A DNA stretch of 64,000 bases from Virgibacillus aidingensis (GTDB lineage: Bacteria; Bacillota; Bacilli; Bacillales; Amphibacillaceae), in NCBI RefSeq assembly GCF_010994035.1, contig NZ_WIXN01000018.1, forward strand, positions 29,508-93,507, read 5' to 3'. Under the pieces are notes generated by a model. That model worked only from the letters and a program-made list of their open reading frames with translations, ran no database searches and was not told the origin of the DNA. Position numbers and translations under genes: made by a program. The first letter of the stretch is position 1; each line of letters starts with the position of its first letter. Shown here piece by piece: positions 37,569 through 46,894 of the stretch.

Positions 37569-38462
37569 ATGCTAACAAATTCCTTGGACGATTTCTTTCA
37601 TTATCTATTAATAGAGAGAGGACTCTCCGAAAATACATTGACTTCCTATAAAAGAGATTTGAAACAATACACGGATTACATTGGAAAATCAGTACAGAAG
37701 TCTGACTGGGAAGAAGTAACACGGAATGATATTGTTCATTTCCTGCATAAAGTAAAGGATAGCGGCAAATCTGCAGCCACCATTTCCCGCTATATTTCAT
37801 CCATTCGGGCATTTCATCAATTTCTATTTCGGGAACAGCTCGTTTCCGGTGATGCAAGCCTGCATCTGGAAATCCCGAAAAAAGATAGGAAACTTCCGGA
37901 TGTTTTATCTGTAAATGATGTGGAAAAATTGCTTTCGGTGAAGGAGGATTCAGCACTTTCCGTTCGGAATACGGCTATGCTTGAATTGCTGTATGCTACA
38001 GGGCTCAGGGTCAGTGAACTGATTACATTAAAGGTCAGTGACCTCCATTTAACGATGGGGTTTGTCCAATGCTTTGGAAAAGGATCAAAAGAAAGAATTG
38101 TTCCGCTGGGCAATGCTGCAAAAAACGCGGTAGAGCTCTATTTGAGTGGCGCCAGAAACCATTTAATCAAAAATAATAAAGATACTGGGATTCTGTTTGT
38201 CAATCATCATGGGAATCCATTGACAAGGCAGGGATTTTGGAAGGTTTTAAAAAAAGTTGCAAAGCAGGCCGGGATTACGAAAACAATAACTCCGCATACC
38301 TTGAGGCATTCTTTTGCTACACATCTGCTTGAGAACGGGGCTGATTTGCGGATCGTACAGGAAATGCTTGGCCACGAAGATATTGCGACAACTCAGATCT
38401 ATACTCATGTGACAAAAGGGAGATTAAAAGATATATATAATTCATATCACCCCAGAGCATAG
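37569..38462 (+). CDS. xerD: Tyrosine recombinase XerD
   Basis: A 297-aa site-specific recombinase for chromosome-dimer resolution at dif. It has the N-terminal SAM-like core-binding domain and the catalytic residues Arg in [24 protein letters not shown], His in GHEDIATTQ and the nucleophile Tyr in IYTHV. Length and gene context (yqzK upstream, deoB-punA-pdp downstream) identify XerD (RipX) rather than XerC or a phage integrase. Confidence 0.95.
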   Translation: MLTNSLDDFFHYLLIERGLSENTLTSYKRDLKQYTDYIGKSVQKSDWEEVTRNDIVHFLHKVKDSGKSAATISRYISSIRAFHQFLFREQLVSGDASLHLEIPKKDRKLPDVLSVNDVEKLLSVKEDSALSVRNTAMLELLYATGLRVSELITLKVSDLHLTMGFVQCFGKGSKERIVPLGNAAKNAVELYLSGARNHLIKNNKDTGILFVNHHGNPLTRQGFWKVLKKVAKQAGITKTITPHTLRHSFATHLLENGADLRIVQEMLGHEDIATTQIYTHVTKGRLKDIYNSYHPRA

Positions 38463-38597
38463 TTCTGCTATAGGCTGCTTATACATAATCGTCATTTATG
38501 ATAATAAAAAGGCGTTATCGTTGTCGGACATCTTACAACTGAGGCAGAAACATACAAAAAGGGAAGTTTGGGAATATAAAAAGTGGAGGGATGTACT

Positions 38598-39779
38598 TTG
38601 AACTATACATTTAAGAGAATATTTCTAATCGTAATGGATTCAGTAGGAATTGGAGAAGCGCCTGATGCAGAAAAATTTAATGATAAAGGTGCAGATACTT
38701 TAGGCCATATTGCAAAGCATATGAATGGCCTTCATATGCCGAACATGGGAGCACTGGGATTAAGTAATATCAGGGAAGTAGATGGTATTTCCAAGGCAGC
38801 AGATCCGAGGGCCCATTTTACAAAAATGCAGGAAGCCTCCAATGGAAAAGATACCATGACAGGACATTGGGAAATTATGGGGCTATATATTGAACAGCCG
38901 TTTCAGACATTCCCGGATGGCTTTCCGGATGCATTAATGAATCAGCTCGAAGAACGGACAGGCCGGAAAATAATTGGCAATAAACCTGCCTCAGGAACTG
39001 CTATATTGGATGAATTAGGTAAAGAGCATATGGAAAGCGGCAGCCTGATTGTTTATACTTCTGCAGACTCCGTGCTGCAAATTGCTGCTCATGAAGAAAT
39101 TGTACCATTGGATGAGCTGTATGGAATTTGTGAAATTGCCCGGGAATTAACACGTGACGAAAAATACATGGTAGGCAGAGTGATTGCCCGTCCATTTATC
39201 GGAGAGCCCGGAGCTTTTCAGCGTACATCCAATAGACATGATTATGCGTTAAAACCATTTGGAAGAACTGTAATGAACGAACTGAAAGATGAAAATTATG
39301 ATGTGATTGCCCTTGGAAAAATTTCCGATATCTTTGATGGCGAAGGTGTCACTGAAGCAGTAAGAACGTTGGATAACGAAGATGGCATGACAAAAATCGG
39401 AGAATCGATGGATAAAGATTTTACTGGCATCAGCTTTTTAAATCTTGTTGACTTTGATGCAAAATTTGGTCACCGAAGAGACCCTGAAGGATACGGAAAA
39501 GCATTGGAAGCTTTTGATAATAGATTGCCGGAAGTGCTTAATAAACTGCGGGACGATGATTTATTAATTATTACAGCTGACCATGGCAATGACCCAACCC
39601 ATCATGGTACAGATCATACCCGGGAATATGTTCCGCTGCTTATTTTTCATACAGGTATTCAAACCGGAAAGGAATTGCCGGTCAGAAAGACATTCGCTGA
39701 TATAGGAGAAACCATTGCGGATAACTTCCAAGTGAACAGTCCGAAATTTGGGGTAAGCTTTTTAAATGAAATTAAATAG
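38598..39779 (+). CDS. deoB: Phosphopentomutase
   Basis: A 393-aa alkaline-phosphatase-superfamily enzyme interconverting ribose or deoxyribose 1-phosphate and 5-phosphate. The metal-binding segments [24 protein letters not shown] and [19 protein letters not shown] are present. TTG at 38598 is 7 bases from GGAGGG; an upstream GTG at 38583 lies before the site. First of three nucleoside-salvage genes with short gaps. Confidence 0.94.
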   Translation: MNYTFKRIFLIVMDSVGIGEAPDAEKFNDKGADTLGHIAKHMNGLHMPNMGALGLSNIREVDGISKAADPRAHFTKMQEASNGKDTMTGHWEIMGLYIEQPFQTFPDGFPDALMNQLEERTGRKIIGNKPASGTAILDELGKEHMESGSLIVYTSADSVLQIAAHEEIVPLDELYGICEIARELTRDEKYMVGRVIARPFIGEPGAFQRTSNRHDYALKPFGRTVMNELKDENYDVIALGKISDIFDGEGVTEAVRTLDNEDGMTKIGESMDKDFTGISFLNLVDFDAKFGHRRDPEGYGKALEAFDNRLPEVLNKLRDDDLLIITADHGNDPTHHGTDHTREYVPLLIFHTGIQTGKELPVRKTFADIGETIADNFQVNSPKFGVSFLNEIK

Positions 39780-39796
39780 AATTGGAGCGGTCTAAC

Positions 39797-40615
39797 ATGA
39801 AAGAAAAGATTTTGCAGGCAACTACCTATATAAATGAGAAATTTAATAGTTCTCCTGAGATAGGTCTCATACTTGGTTCCGGTCTTGGAGTCCTTGGAGA
39901 TGAAATTGAAGAAGCAGTTTCCATATCCTATAGTGAAATTCCCCATTTTCCCGATTCTACTGTCAGCGGGCATAAAGGAAAATTAATCATAGGTCAGTTG
40001 GAGGGAAAGACCGTTATTGCCATGCAGGGCCGATTTCATTATTATGAAGGTTATTCATTAAATCAGGTCACTTTTCCAGTCAGAGTGATGAAACAGCTTG
40101 GAATTGAGTCTATTATTGTTACCAATGCAGCAGGAGGTATTAATGAAAGCTTTCATCCAGGAAATTTAATGATTATATCAGACCATATTAATAATATAGG
40201 GGACAACCCCTTACTTGGAAAAAATGACGAGACACTCGGGGAACGATTTCCCGATATGTCAAAAGCATATGATCCCAAGTTGATTCAGCATGCCTCTGAT
40301 TGTGCCAAAGAACTTAACCTGCAAGTTCATAAAGGGGTTTATGCAGCAAATAGCGGTCCGACATATGAAACGCCGGCAGAAGTAAACATGCTGAGGCTGT
40401 GGGGGGCTGATGCAGTCGGCATGTCCACCGTACCTGAAGTCATTGTGGCCAGACATGCAGGTATCAGGGTATTGGGTATATCTTGTATTTCCAATATGGC
40501 AGCAGGAATATTGGACCAGCCGCTAGCCCACTCAGAAGTAATTGAAACAACAGAAAGAGCAAGAGAAGACTTCTTAAAACTTGTCAAAAAAATAATTAGT
40601 ACGATTCCAAAATAA
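39797..40615 (+). CDS. punA: Purine nucleoside phosphorylase (trimeric type)
   Basis: A 272-aa phosphorylase acting on inosine and guanosine. Phosphate- and base-binding segments LILGSGLGVLGDE, FPDSTVSGHKGKL, GRFHYYEGYS and GPTYETPAEVNML are typical of trimeric PunA rather than hexameric DeoD. It starts 17 bases after deoB, behind TTGGAGCGG. Confidence 0.94.
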   Translation: MKEKILQATTYINEKFNSSPEIGLILGSGLGVLGDEIEEAVSISYSEIPHFPDSTVSGHKGKLIIGQLEGKTVIAMQGRFHYYEGYSLNQVTFPVRVMKQLGIESIIVTNAAGGINESFHPGNLMIISDHINNIGDNPLLGKNDETLGERFPDMSKAYDPKLIQHASDCAKELNLQVHKGVYAANSGPTYETPAEVNMLRLWGADAVGMSTVPEVIVARHAGIRVLGISCISNMAAGILDQPLAHSEVIETTERAREDFLKLVKKIISTIPK

Positions 40616-40629
40616 AAAGGTGATTGTAA

Positions 40630-41937
40630 ATGAGAATGTATGACATTATCGAAAAGAAAAGGGATGGATATACGCTGTCTGAAGAAGAAATTAATTTCTT
40701 TGTAAACGGATATACAAAAAATGAGATTCCTGACTATCAGATAAGCGCATTATTAATGGCAATATATTTTCAGAACATGACAGCAGAAGAAAGTGCCAGT
40801 CTCACCTCGGCCATGGTGGAATCGGGGGAGAAAATAGATCTTTCTGCGATTCAGGGAATAAAAGTGGATAAACATTCAACCGGCGGGGTCGGTGATACTA
40901 CTACACTCATCCTTGCTCCCCTGGTCGCTTCTGCAGGTGTACCCGTAGCAAAAATGAGCGGCCGCGGACTTGGGCATACTGGTGGTACTATTGACAAACT
41001 GGAAGCTGTTCCGGGTTTTCACACAGAAATAACGAATGATGATTTTATAAAACTGGTAAATAATAATAAAGTGGCCGTTGTTGGACAATCAGGCAATCTG
41101 ACCCCGGCAGATAAAAAGCTTTACAGTTTAAGGGATGTTACTGCCACAGTAAACTCCATTCCTCTAATCGCCAGTTCGATTATGAGCAAGAAAATTGCAT
41201 CCGGAGCAGATGCCATCGTGCTGGATGTAAAAAAAGGTGCAGGAGCCTTTATGAAAGAAGAAAATGATGCAAGAATTCTGGCCGAAACGATGGTCTCAAT
41301 CGGAAACAAGGTAGGAAGAAAGACAATGGCTGTTATTTCCGACATGAGTCAGCCGTTGGGAAACGCAATTGGTAACGCCTTGGAAGTAAGGGAAGCCATC
41401 AACACATTAAAAGGAAATGGGCCAAAGGATTTAACTGAGCTTTGTCTGACGCTGGGCAGCCAGATGGTTGTATTGGCAAATAAGGCAAAAACCATGGATG
41501 AGGCTAAAAGCAGATTACGTGAAAACTTAGAAAATGGAAAAGCAATAAATAAATTTAAACAGTTCCTTGCATCACAAGGCGGTGACAGTACTGTTGCAGA
41601 TCATCCGGAATTACTGCCGCAATCAGCATATAAACTAGACCTGCCGGCAAAAACAACAGGAAAAGTTGCTGCTATGGAAGCGGATGATATTGGTTCTGCC
41701 GCTATGATGCTGGGAGCCGGCAGAGCAACAAAAGATACACAAATTGATTTATCTGTCGGTATTGTACTGCATAAAAAAATCGGGGACGATGTGAACGAAG
41801 GTGAACCGCTGCTGACCATTTACAGTAATGATAAATCTGTTGAAGAGGTAAAAGACAAATTGTATAAAAGCATATCCATATCGTATCAGCATGTAAAAGT
41901 TCCGGAGCTCATTTACGATACTATTCTAAATCAATAA
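40630..41937 (+). CDS. pdp: Pyrimidine-nucleoside phosphorylase
   Basis: A 435-aa enzyme phosphorolysing uridine and thymidine. The signature [16 protein letters not shown], the phosphate loop [11 protein letters not shown], and [10 protein letters not shown] in the active site are present. It begins 14 bases after punA behind AAAGGTGAT. The last gene of deoB-punA-pdp. Confidence 0.95.
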   Translation: MRMYDIIEKKRDGYTLSEEEINFFVNGYTKNEIPDYQISALLMAIYFQNMTAEESASLTSAMVESGEKIDLSAIQGIKVDKHSTGGVGDTTTLILAPLVASAGVPVAKMSGRGLGHTGGTIDKLEAVPGFHTEITNDDFIKLVNNNKVAVVGQSGNLTPADKKLYSLRDVTATVNSIPLIASSIMSKKIASGADAIVLDVKKGAGAFMKEENDARILAETMVSIGNKVGRKTMAVISDMSQPLGNAIGNALEVREAINTLKGNGPKDLTELCLTLGSQMVVLANKAKTMDEAKSRLRENLENGKAINKFKQFLASQGGDSTVADHPELLPQSAYKLDLPAKTTGKVAAMEADDIGSAAMMLGAGRATKDTQIDLSVGIVLHKKIGDDVNEGEPLLTIYSNDKSVEEVKDKLYKSISISYQHVKVPELIYDTILNQ

Positions 41938-41943
41938 ATTTTG

Positions 41944-42287
41944 AAGAGACTGGGACAAAATGAATTTTAGTCAAAAGGAAATCCGAACTTCTTCAAACTT
42001 AAAATAATAATCCGCTCAGAGCATATCGTTTGCACCTCCACCAATCCAAGTGCAGCATCAGTTACTGAACACTGAAACGTGATCACGCGGCCGATAGCAG
42101 CCTATCCATATGGTATGCTGTTTGTTCAAAATAAATAGGACGTGTCCTGTGGGGCGGCTTTCCACCTGCCGCCCCCTGCATAGAAGTAATTAAAAAAGGC
42201 AGCAAACTGTTTATATCTGATCCAGAATTAATTTTGGAAAAACAGCTCATATTAAAGCTAAGGAATGAATTATTGGAGGGTCAGATT
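41944..42287. repeat. Degenerate repeat head and structured intergenic DNA, copy C
   Basis: It starts with AAGAGACTGGGACAAAA (41944-41960), akin to the ends of the repeat at 32604. Further on are a near-palindrome around CCATATGG (about 42095-42122) and a GC-rich hairpin GGGGCGGC/GCCGCCCC (42151-42175) without a T tract. No ORF with a ribosome-binding site is seen until 42288. Confidence 0.45.
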
Positions 42288-42560
42288 ATGGCACAACAGA
42301 ATTTGCATCAGATATTACAGCAGGCAAGCAAAAGGATTCATGAAGCTCAAGCGGCTATGCGGGGAGCGCAAGGGTCAAATGAAATATTACTGGAAGAAGC
42401 TCTGCAATTGTTGCTGCAAGGTGAACAGCAGCTTGAGCATGCTCGGCAGCAGGGGGGAACAGAGGCAACGGAAAACCCGCAATTTCAACAAGCATTCGAA
42501 CAGCTCCACGATACCCGTCACCAATTGCATGAAGCAAAGCAAAATAACCATGATCTATAA
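42288..42560 (+). CDS. Hypothetical Gln-rich helical protein
   Basis: A 90-aa protein starting at ATG 42288, 8 bases after TTGGAGGGT. It is rich in Gln, Glu, Ala and Leu with heptad-like spacing (LLEEALQLLLQGEQQLEHARQQ), so largely helical or coiled coil; no signal peptide, membrane segment or cysteine. I do not recognise the family. It stands alone between pdp and dacF and is followed by a terminator. Confidence 0.7.
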   Translation: MAQQNLHQILQQASKRIHEAQAAMRGAQGSNEILLEEALQLLLQGEQQLEHARQQGGTEATENPQFQQAFEQLHDTRHQLHEAKQNNHDL

Positions 42561-42652
42561 TAACAATACCTTATAACGGGATTCAATTTAACAAGTAACA
42601 TTTTACGTGATAATCAAAGAGAAAATAATTCAGTCGGAAGATAATACTTCAT

Positions 42653-42698
42653 AAAGCCGGAAATACTCAATAACAACGAGGATTCACGGCTTTTTTTA
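42653..42698 (+). terminator. Terminator of the hypothetical gene
   Basis: AAAGCCG (42653-42659) pairs with CGGCTTT (42687-42693); inner bases pair partly, and a run of T follows. Confidence 0.65.
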
Positions 42699-42732
42699 TG
42701 CGCCGAAAACGATCAGGATACATGTTGTCTGC

Positions 42733-42762
42733 GTATAAAATACATCCTTAATGGAAACCCTA
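42733..42762 (+). promoter_or_regulatory. Sigma-F promoter of dacF
   Basis: GTATA (42733-42737), a 15-base spacer and GGAAACCCTA (42753-42762) fit GYWTA-N15-GGNRANANTW with one mismatch. dacF is a sigma-F/sigma-G gene in B. subtilis. Confidence 0.65.
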
Positions 42763-42792
42763 GAGCTATATTGATTGTTGGAGGTAAAGTCT

Positions 42793-43974
42793 ATGAAAAA
42801 GAGTACAGTAATTGTCAGTATCATATTACTTTTTCTGCTCAGTATGAACACTGCCATTTTTGCAGAAGAAGCAGAAAAAAATGGTCAGGAACCATTAAAT
42901 CTGGCACCCGAAGCGGAATCGGCGATCTTAATGGAGAGAGATACAGGGGAAATACTTTTTGATAAAAATGCTGAAGAAAAACTTCCGCCGGCCAGTATGA
43001 CAAAAGTAATGACTCTTCTTCTAATTATGGAACAACTGGAAAATGGAAATTTGACTTATGAGGAAACAGTACGGGTGAGTGAAAGGGCAGCTTCCATGGG
43101 AGGTTCCCAGATTTTTCTTGAAGAAGGGGAAGAAATGACAGTGGAAGACCTCCTTAAAGGCGTAGCTATTGCGTCCGGGAATGATGCGAGTGTAGCATTG
43201 GCCGAAAGAATTTCCGGCAGTGAAGATGCTTTTGTTAAAAAAATGAATGAAAAAGTAAAGGAATTGGGATTGAAAAATACCAAATTTCAAAACGCTACCG
43301 GATTACCTGCTGATGACCATTATAGTACATCGTATGACATGGCAATGATTGCTAAGGAATTATTAAAATATGAATCAATAACGGAGTATACCTCCATTTA
43401 TGAAGATTATTTGCGAAAAGGGGAAGAAAATGAATTTTGGCTTGTGAACACAAATAAATTGGTAAAGTTTTATCCTGGCGTGGATGGGCTCAAAACAGGA
43501 TTTACAAATGAAGCAAAATATTGTTTGACGGCTACCGCGGAAAAAAATGATATGAGGGTTATTACAGTAGTTATGGGAGCGGAAACAACAAAGGAAAGAA
43601 ATGCTGCAATTTCCCAAATGCTGGATTATGCGTTTAATCATTTTGAGACAAAAAAGTTATTTGATAAAGGACAAACGATAACCAATTTACAGTTATTAAA
43701 AGCTGAAAATAAAGATATTGATATTGTAGCTTCCGAGTCCATCAGTACCCTGCATCCTAAAGGAGAATCAATGGATGATATAACCACAGAAGTCGAATTT
43801 TTCCCAGATATTACTGTGCCACTGAAGAAAGGGGACCAAGTGGGAACACTATATGTCAAAAAAGGGGAGGATATTTTATCTGAAAGTGATTTAACAGTGG
43901 ATCATGATATAGATAAAGCATCCTACTATACCTTTTTTAAAAGATCTATGCAAAAATTGTTGAAATCCGAATGA
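42793..43974 (+). CDS. dacF: D-alanyl-D-alanine carboxypeptidase DacF
   Basis: A 393-aa penicillin-binding protein 5 family enzyme. It has a signal peptide (cleavage near AIFA-EEA), the SxxK nucleophile in PASMTK, SGNDAS and KTGFT, and a C-terminal beta domain plus an amphipathic tail. It trims peptide side chains of cortex peptidoglycan from the forespore. The ATG at 42793 follows GGAGGTAAAG. It lies before spoIIA, as in B. subtilis; read-through into spoIIA is possible because no strong terminator is seen. Confidence 0.95.
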   Translation: MKKSTVIVSIILLFLLSMNTAIFAEEAEKNGQEPLNLAPEAESAILMERDTGEILFDKNAEEKLPPASMTKVMTLLLIMEQLENGNLTYEETVRVSERAASMGGSQIFLEEGEEMTVEDLLKGVAIASGNDASVALAERISGSEDAFVKKMNEKVKELGLKNTKFQNATGLPADDHYSTSYDMAMIAKELLKYESITEYTSIYEDYLRKGEENEFWLVNTNKLVKFYPGVDGLKTGFTNEAKYCLTATAEKNDMRVITVVMGAETTKERNAAISQMLDYAFNHFETKKLFDKGQTITNLQLLKAENKDIDIVASESISTLHPKGESMDDITTEVEFFPDITVPLKKGDQVGTLYVKKGEDILSESDLTVDHDIDKASYYTFFKRSMQKLLKSE

Positions 43975-44016
43975 ATTCATCTAAATTCCGGGAATTTCTT
44001 CTTCTTTTGTCATGCA

Positions 44017-44044
44017 GCAGGATTTAAACGATTGAATATAGAAA
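44017..44044 (+). promoter_or_regulatory. Sigma-H promoter of spoIIA
   Basis: GCAGGATTT (44017-44025), 12 bases and ATAGAAA (44038-44044) agree with RNAGGAWWW-N12-RNNGAAT except for the last base. It lies 35 bases before spoIIAA, as expected for an operon activated by Spo0A and sigma-H. Confidence 0.55.
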
Positions 44045-44078
44045 AGGGAGTATAAAGTATTTATAAGGAGGAAAAGCA

Positions 44079-44432
44079 ATGGGGCTCAATTCATCGTTTG
44101 CTATGAAAGGAAACGTACTCGTTGTAAGGCTGTCAGGGGAACTTGATCATCATGAAACTGAAGGCTTAAGAAGCGAATGGAAAAAAATGATGGAAACAAA
44201 AGATGTAAAACATGTGCTATTAAATCTCGAGGCTGTTACTTTTATGGACAGCTCTGGCTTGGGTGTTATTTTAGGCAGATATAAAGAGGTTTTGCAGCTT
44301 GGCGGTGAGATGGTAGTCTGTTCCATCTCACCACCAATCAAACGATTGTTTGAAATGTCCGGCATGTTTAAAATTATCCGTCTAGAGAAGAATGAAGCTT
44401 TTGCACTGGTTTCTTTGGGGGTGGCATCATGA
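44079..44432 (+). CDS. spoIIAA: Anti-sigma-F factor antagonist SpoIIAA
   Basis: A 117-aa STAS-domain protein. The Ser phosphorylated by SpoIIAB lies in [14 protein letters not shown]. Dephosphorylated by SpoIIE it binds SpoIIAB and frees sigma-F in the forespore. An AAGGAGGAAAAGC site precedes the ATG. It overlaps spoIIAB by four bases. Confidence 0.97.
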   Translation: MGLNSSFAMKGNVLVVRLSGELDHHETEGLRSEWKKMMETKDVKHVLLNLEAVTFMDSSGLGVILGRYKEVLQLGGEMVVCSISPPIKRLFEMSGMFKIIRLEKNEAFALVSLGVAS

Positions 44433-44869
44433 AAAATGAAATGCATATAGAATTTTTAAGTGTCAGTGAAAATGAAGCATTTGCAAGGGTTACTGTAGGG
44501 GCATTTATTTCCCAGCTGGATCCAACAATGGAGGAATTGACAGAAATAAAAACCGTGGTGTCCGAAGCGGTAACGAATGCAATTATTCATGGTTATAACA
44601 ATGAAAGACACCATAAAATTTCTATCACATGTACGCTTTACGATGGGGAAATAGAGCTGACAATTAAAGATAAGGGTGTTGGCATCAAAAATATAGAAGA
44701 GGCCCGCCAGCCTTTATACACATCCAAACCGGAATTGGAAAGGTCCGGCATGGGATTTACCATTATTGAAAACTTTATGGATGCAGTTGAGGTTATTTCC
44801 GATTCTGAAAGCGGCACAATTGTTCATATGACAAAGCAGCTAATAAACAGCAGGACTGTTTATAATTAG
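44429..44869 (+). CDS. spoIIAB: Anti-sigma-F factor SpoIIAB
   Basis: A 146-aa GHKL-type serine kinase and anti-sigma factor. The N-box [11 protein letters not shown], the G1 motif DKGVGI and the G2 motif RSGMGF bind ATP. It phosphorylates SpoIIAA and sequesters sigma-F. Translationally coupled with spoIIAA; sigF starts 8 bases after its stop. Confidence 0.97.
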   Translation: MKNEMHIEFLSVSENEAFARVTVGAFISQLDPTMEELTEIKTVVSEAVTNAIIHGYNNERHHKISITCTLYDGEIELTIKDKGVGIKNIEEARQPLYTSKPELERSGMGFTIIENFMDAVEVISDSESGTIVHMTKQLINSRTVYN

Positions 44870-44877
44870 GGATGCCT

Positions 44878-45633
44878 ATGAATGTAGATGTGAAAAATAA
44901 TAGTAAACGGAATGAAACCTTGACTGATGAACAAATAAAAAAACTGATCCATCAGAGCCAAGAGGGGGATAAACAGGCAAGAGATACACTGGTCGAAAAT
45001 AATGTCCGGCTTGTGTGGTCTGTTGTGCAGCGGTTTATAAACAGGGGCTATGACCCCGATGATTTGTTCCAAATTGGAAGTATTGGATTAATCAAATCAA
45101 TAGATAAATTCGACCTTTCCTATGATGTCCGTTTTTCCACATATGCTGTTCCCATGATCATAGGGGAAATTCAGCGTTTTATCAGAGATGACGGAAGTTT
45201 AAAGGTCAGCAGATCCCTGAAGGAAATAGGAAATAAAATACGCAGAAAAAAAGATGAATTGACGAAAGAAATGGGGAGATCACCTACCGTTAATGAAATT
45301 GCAGAGGCTATGGAAATTTCCCCTGAAGAAGTGGTTCATGCTCAGGAAGCGGCTAAATCCCCCCACTCGATTCATGAGACAGTGTTTGAAAATGACGGGG
45401 ATCCGATCACACTATTGGATCAAATTGCCGACACGGATTCAAAATGGTTTGATAGGATCACTTTACAGGATGCCATTCGAAACCTGGATAAGCGAGAGAG
45501 AATCATTGTCTATTTAAGATACTATAAGGACCAGACACAATCTGAGGTTGCAGAAAGACTTGGCATATCCCAAGTGCAAGTCTCAAGATTGGAAAAAAAG
45601 ATATTAAAAGAAATGAAAATAAATATGGAATGA
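44878..45633 (+). CDS. sigF: RNA polymerase sigma-F factor
   Basis: A 251-aa sigma-70-family factor. Region 2 (ARDTLVENNVRLVWSVVQRF to FSTYAVPMIIGEIQRFIRDD), region 3 and region 4 (LDKRERIIVYLRYYKDQTQSEVAERLGISQVQVSRLEKK) are intact. It directs early forespore transcription. The ATG at 44878 is better spaced from AGGGATG than the ATG at 44872. Third gene of spoIIA. Confidence 0.97.
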   Translation: MNVDVKNNSKRNETLTDEQIKKLIHQSQEGDKQARDTLVENNVRLVWSVVQRFINRGYDPDDLFQIGSIGLIKSIDKFDLSYDVRFSTYAVPMIIGEIQRFIRDDGSLKVSRSLKEIGNKIRRKKDELTKEMGRSPTVNEIAEAMEISPEEVVHAQEAAKSPHSIHETVFENDGDPITLLDQIADTDSKWFDRITLQDAIRNLDKRERIIVYLRYYKDQTQSEVAERLGISQVQVSRLEKKILKEMKINME

Positions 45634-45639
45634 AAAATG

Positions 45640-45686
45640 AAGCTGTCCCGATACACGTCTTTTAAGTATCCAGGACAGCTTTCTAT
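45640..45686 (+). terminator. Hairpin terminator of spoIIA
   Basis: AAGCTGTCC (45640-45648) pairs with GGACAGCTT (45673-45681), with an inner GATAC/GTATC stem. The T tract is short and interrupted, so termination may be partial. Confidence 0.6.
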
Positions 45687-45772
45687 TCCTCTGCTATCAG
45701 CTTTGGTCGATTGCTGCATTAACATACCGTTTTACATATAGATTTCACCTATGCAATTCCTTTCCATATACC

Positions 45773-45803
45773 GTAATAATTAATCCTCTTTTGACAAATA
45801 CTA
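45773..45803 (+). promoter_or_regulatory. Weak sigma-G-like promoter before spoVAA
   Basis: GTAATA (45773-45778), 18 bases and AATACTA (45797-45803) resemble TGMATA-N18-CATACTA. The -10 has one mismatch and the -35 at least two, so the call rests partly on the known sigma-G control of spoVA. Confidence 0.35.
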
Positions 45804-45841
45804 CTCACAGACATCATCAATCATGCAAAGGATGTATTTCC

Positions 45842-46444
45842 GTGACCGAGATTATATATCTAAAAATGAAAAAGAAGCTTATTCTCTCTGCAAAAAAACA
45901 TATTCATCTCAAAGACATTGCTTATATATCAGCCAATAACAGAGAGAAGAAAAGGAAGCTTGAAAATACACCTATTTACCGAATTACAAAAAAAGACAAA
46001 AACACGGTGGTTATTGACAGCTTTTTAATCATTGATCATTTACACCAAATGTATAAAGATACAGAATTTCAGCTTATCGGCCCTGAACAGACGATCATTA
46101 GCATCGAGACAAACCGTAAGCCGCCTTCTATTGTGCTTACTGCCTGTGTCTGGATCATTTTATTTATCGGAGCAGCAATGACTATTATGAATTTTCATTA
46201 TGATGTCAGTATGCAGGAAGTGCAGCAAAAACTCCATTTCATCCTGACCGGGGAAGAAAGTGAGTTTCCTTTATGGATCCAGATCCCTTATTCCATTGGT
46301 CTCGGGTTGGGTATGATACTATTTTTTAATCATTGGTTTAATAAACGCATTAATGAAGAGCCGAGCCCCCTGGAAGTGGAAATTTTTAATTATCAGCAGG
46401 ATCTCGATCATTACCTGAGGCACTATGAAAACAAAATAAAATGA
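45842..46444 (+). CDS. spoVAA: Stage V sporulation protein AA
   Basis: A 200-aa protein with a soluble N-terminal half (KKKLILSAKKHIHLKDIA) and two hydrophobic helices (about 103-122 and 155-175). SpoVA proteins form the spore inner-membrane machinery for dipicolinic acid movement. GTG at 45842 lies after AAAGGATG; the ATG at 45791 has no site. Its stop overlaps the spoVAB start (ATGA). Confidence 0.9.
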   Translation: MTEIIYLKMKKKLILSAKKHIHLKDIAYISANNREKKRKLENTPIYRITKKDKNTVVIDSFLIIDHLHQMYKDTEFQLIGPEQTIISIETNRKPPSIVLTACVWIILFIGAAMTIMNFHYDVSMQEVQQKLHFILTGEESEFPLWIQIPYSIGLGLGMILFFNHWFNKRINEEPSPLEVEIFNYQQDLDHYLRHYENKIK

Positions 46445-46869
46445 TACAGACAGTGATTAATCATTTTATCCAGCTGCTTGTTGGTTTTAGCGGGGGTCTC
46501 GCTGTAGGTGCCGGCTTTGTTGCATTTTTAACGGTTCTGGGCATTATTCCGCGGTTAATTCAATTAAGTAAAACAGTTAAATACATTAATGTTTATATTT
46601 CCAGCGTAATCTTCGGTTCTTTGGCGGGGACTTTTCTTTCGTTTACCTCCGTGACATGGAATCAGCCAATTCTTTTATTGTTGCTTTGGGGGCTGCTGCA
46701 TGGAATTTTTAACGGGATGCTGGCGGCAGCATTAACTGAAGTGCTTAATGTGTTTCCCATCCTTTATAAACGGCTTGGTATTGACCGGCATTTGATTTGG
46801 TTATTTATGGCCGTCGTTTTGGGTAAGATCGCTGGTTCATTATTCCAGTGGCTTTATTTTGTTAAGTAA
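46441..46869 (+). CDS. spoVAB: Stage V sporulation protein AB
   Basis: A 142-aa protein with four to five hydrophobic segments (GFSGGLAVGAGFVAFLTVLGIIPRL and others), the SpoVAB architecture. Coupled with spoVAA by ATGA overlap. In B. subtilis the next genes are spoVAC, AD and AE; here only 25 bases separate it from spoVAF. Confidence 0.92.
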   Translation: MIQTVINHFIQLLVGFSGGLAVGAGFVAFLTVLGIIPRLIQLSKTVKYINVYISSVIFGSLAGTFLSFTSVTWNQPILLLLLWGLLHGIFNGMLAAALTEVLNVFPILYKRLGIDRHLIWLFMAVVLGKIAGSLFQWLYFVK

Positions 46870-46894
46870 TCTGTTTTAATTTGGAGTGATATTT

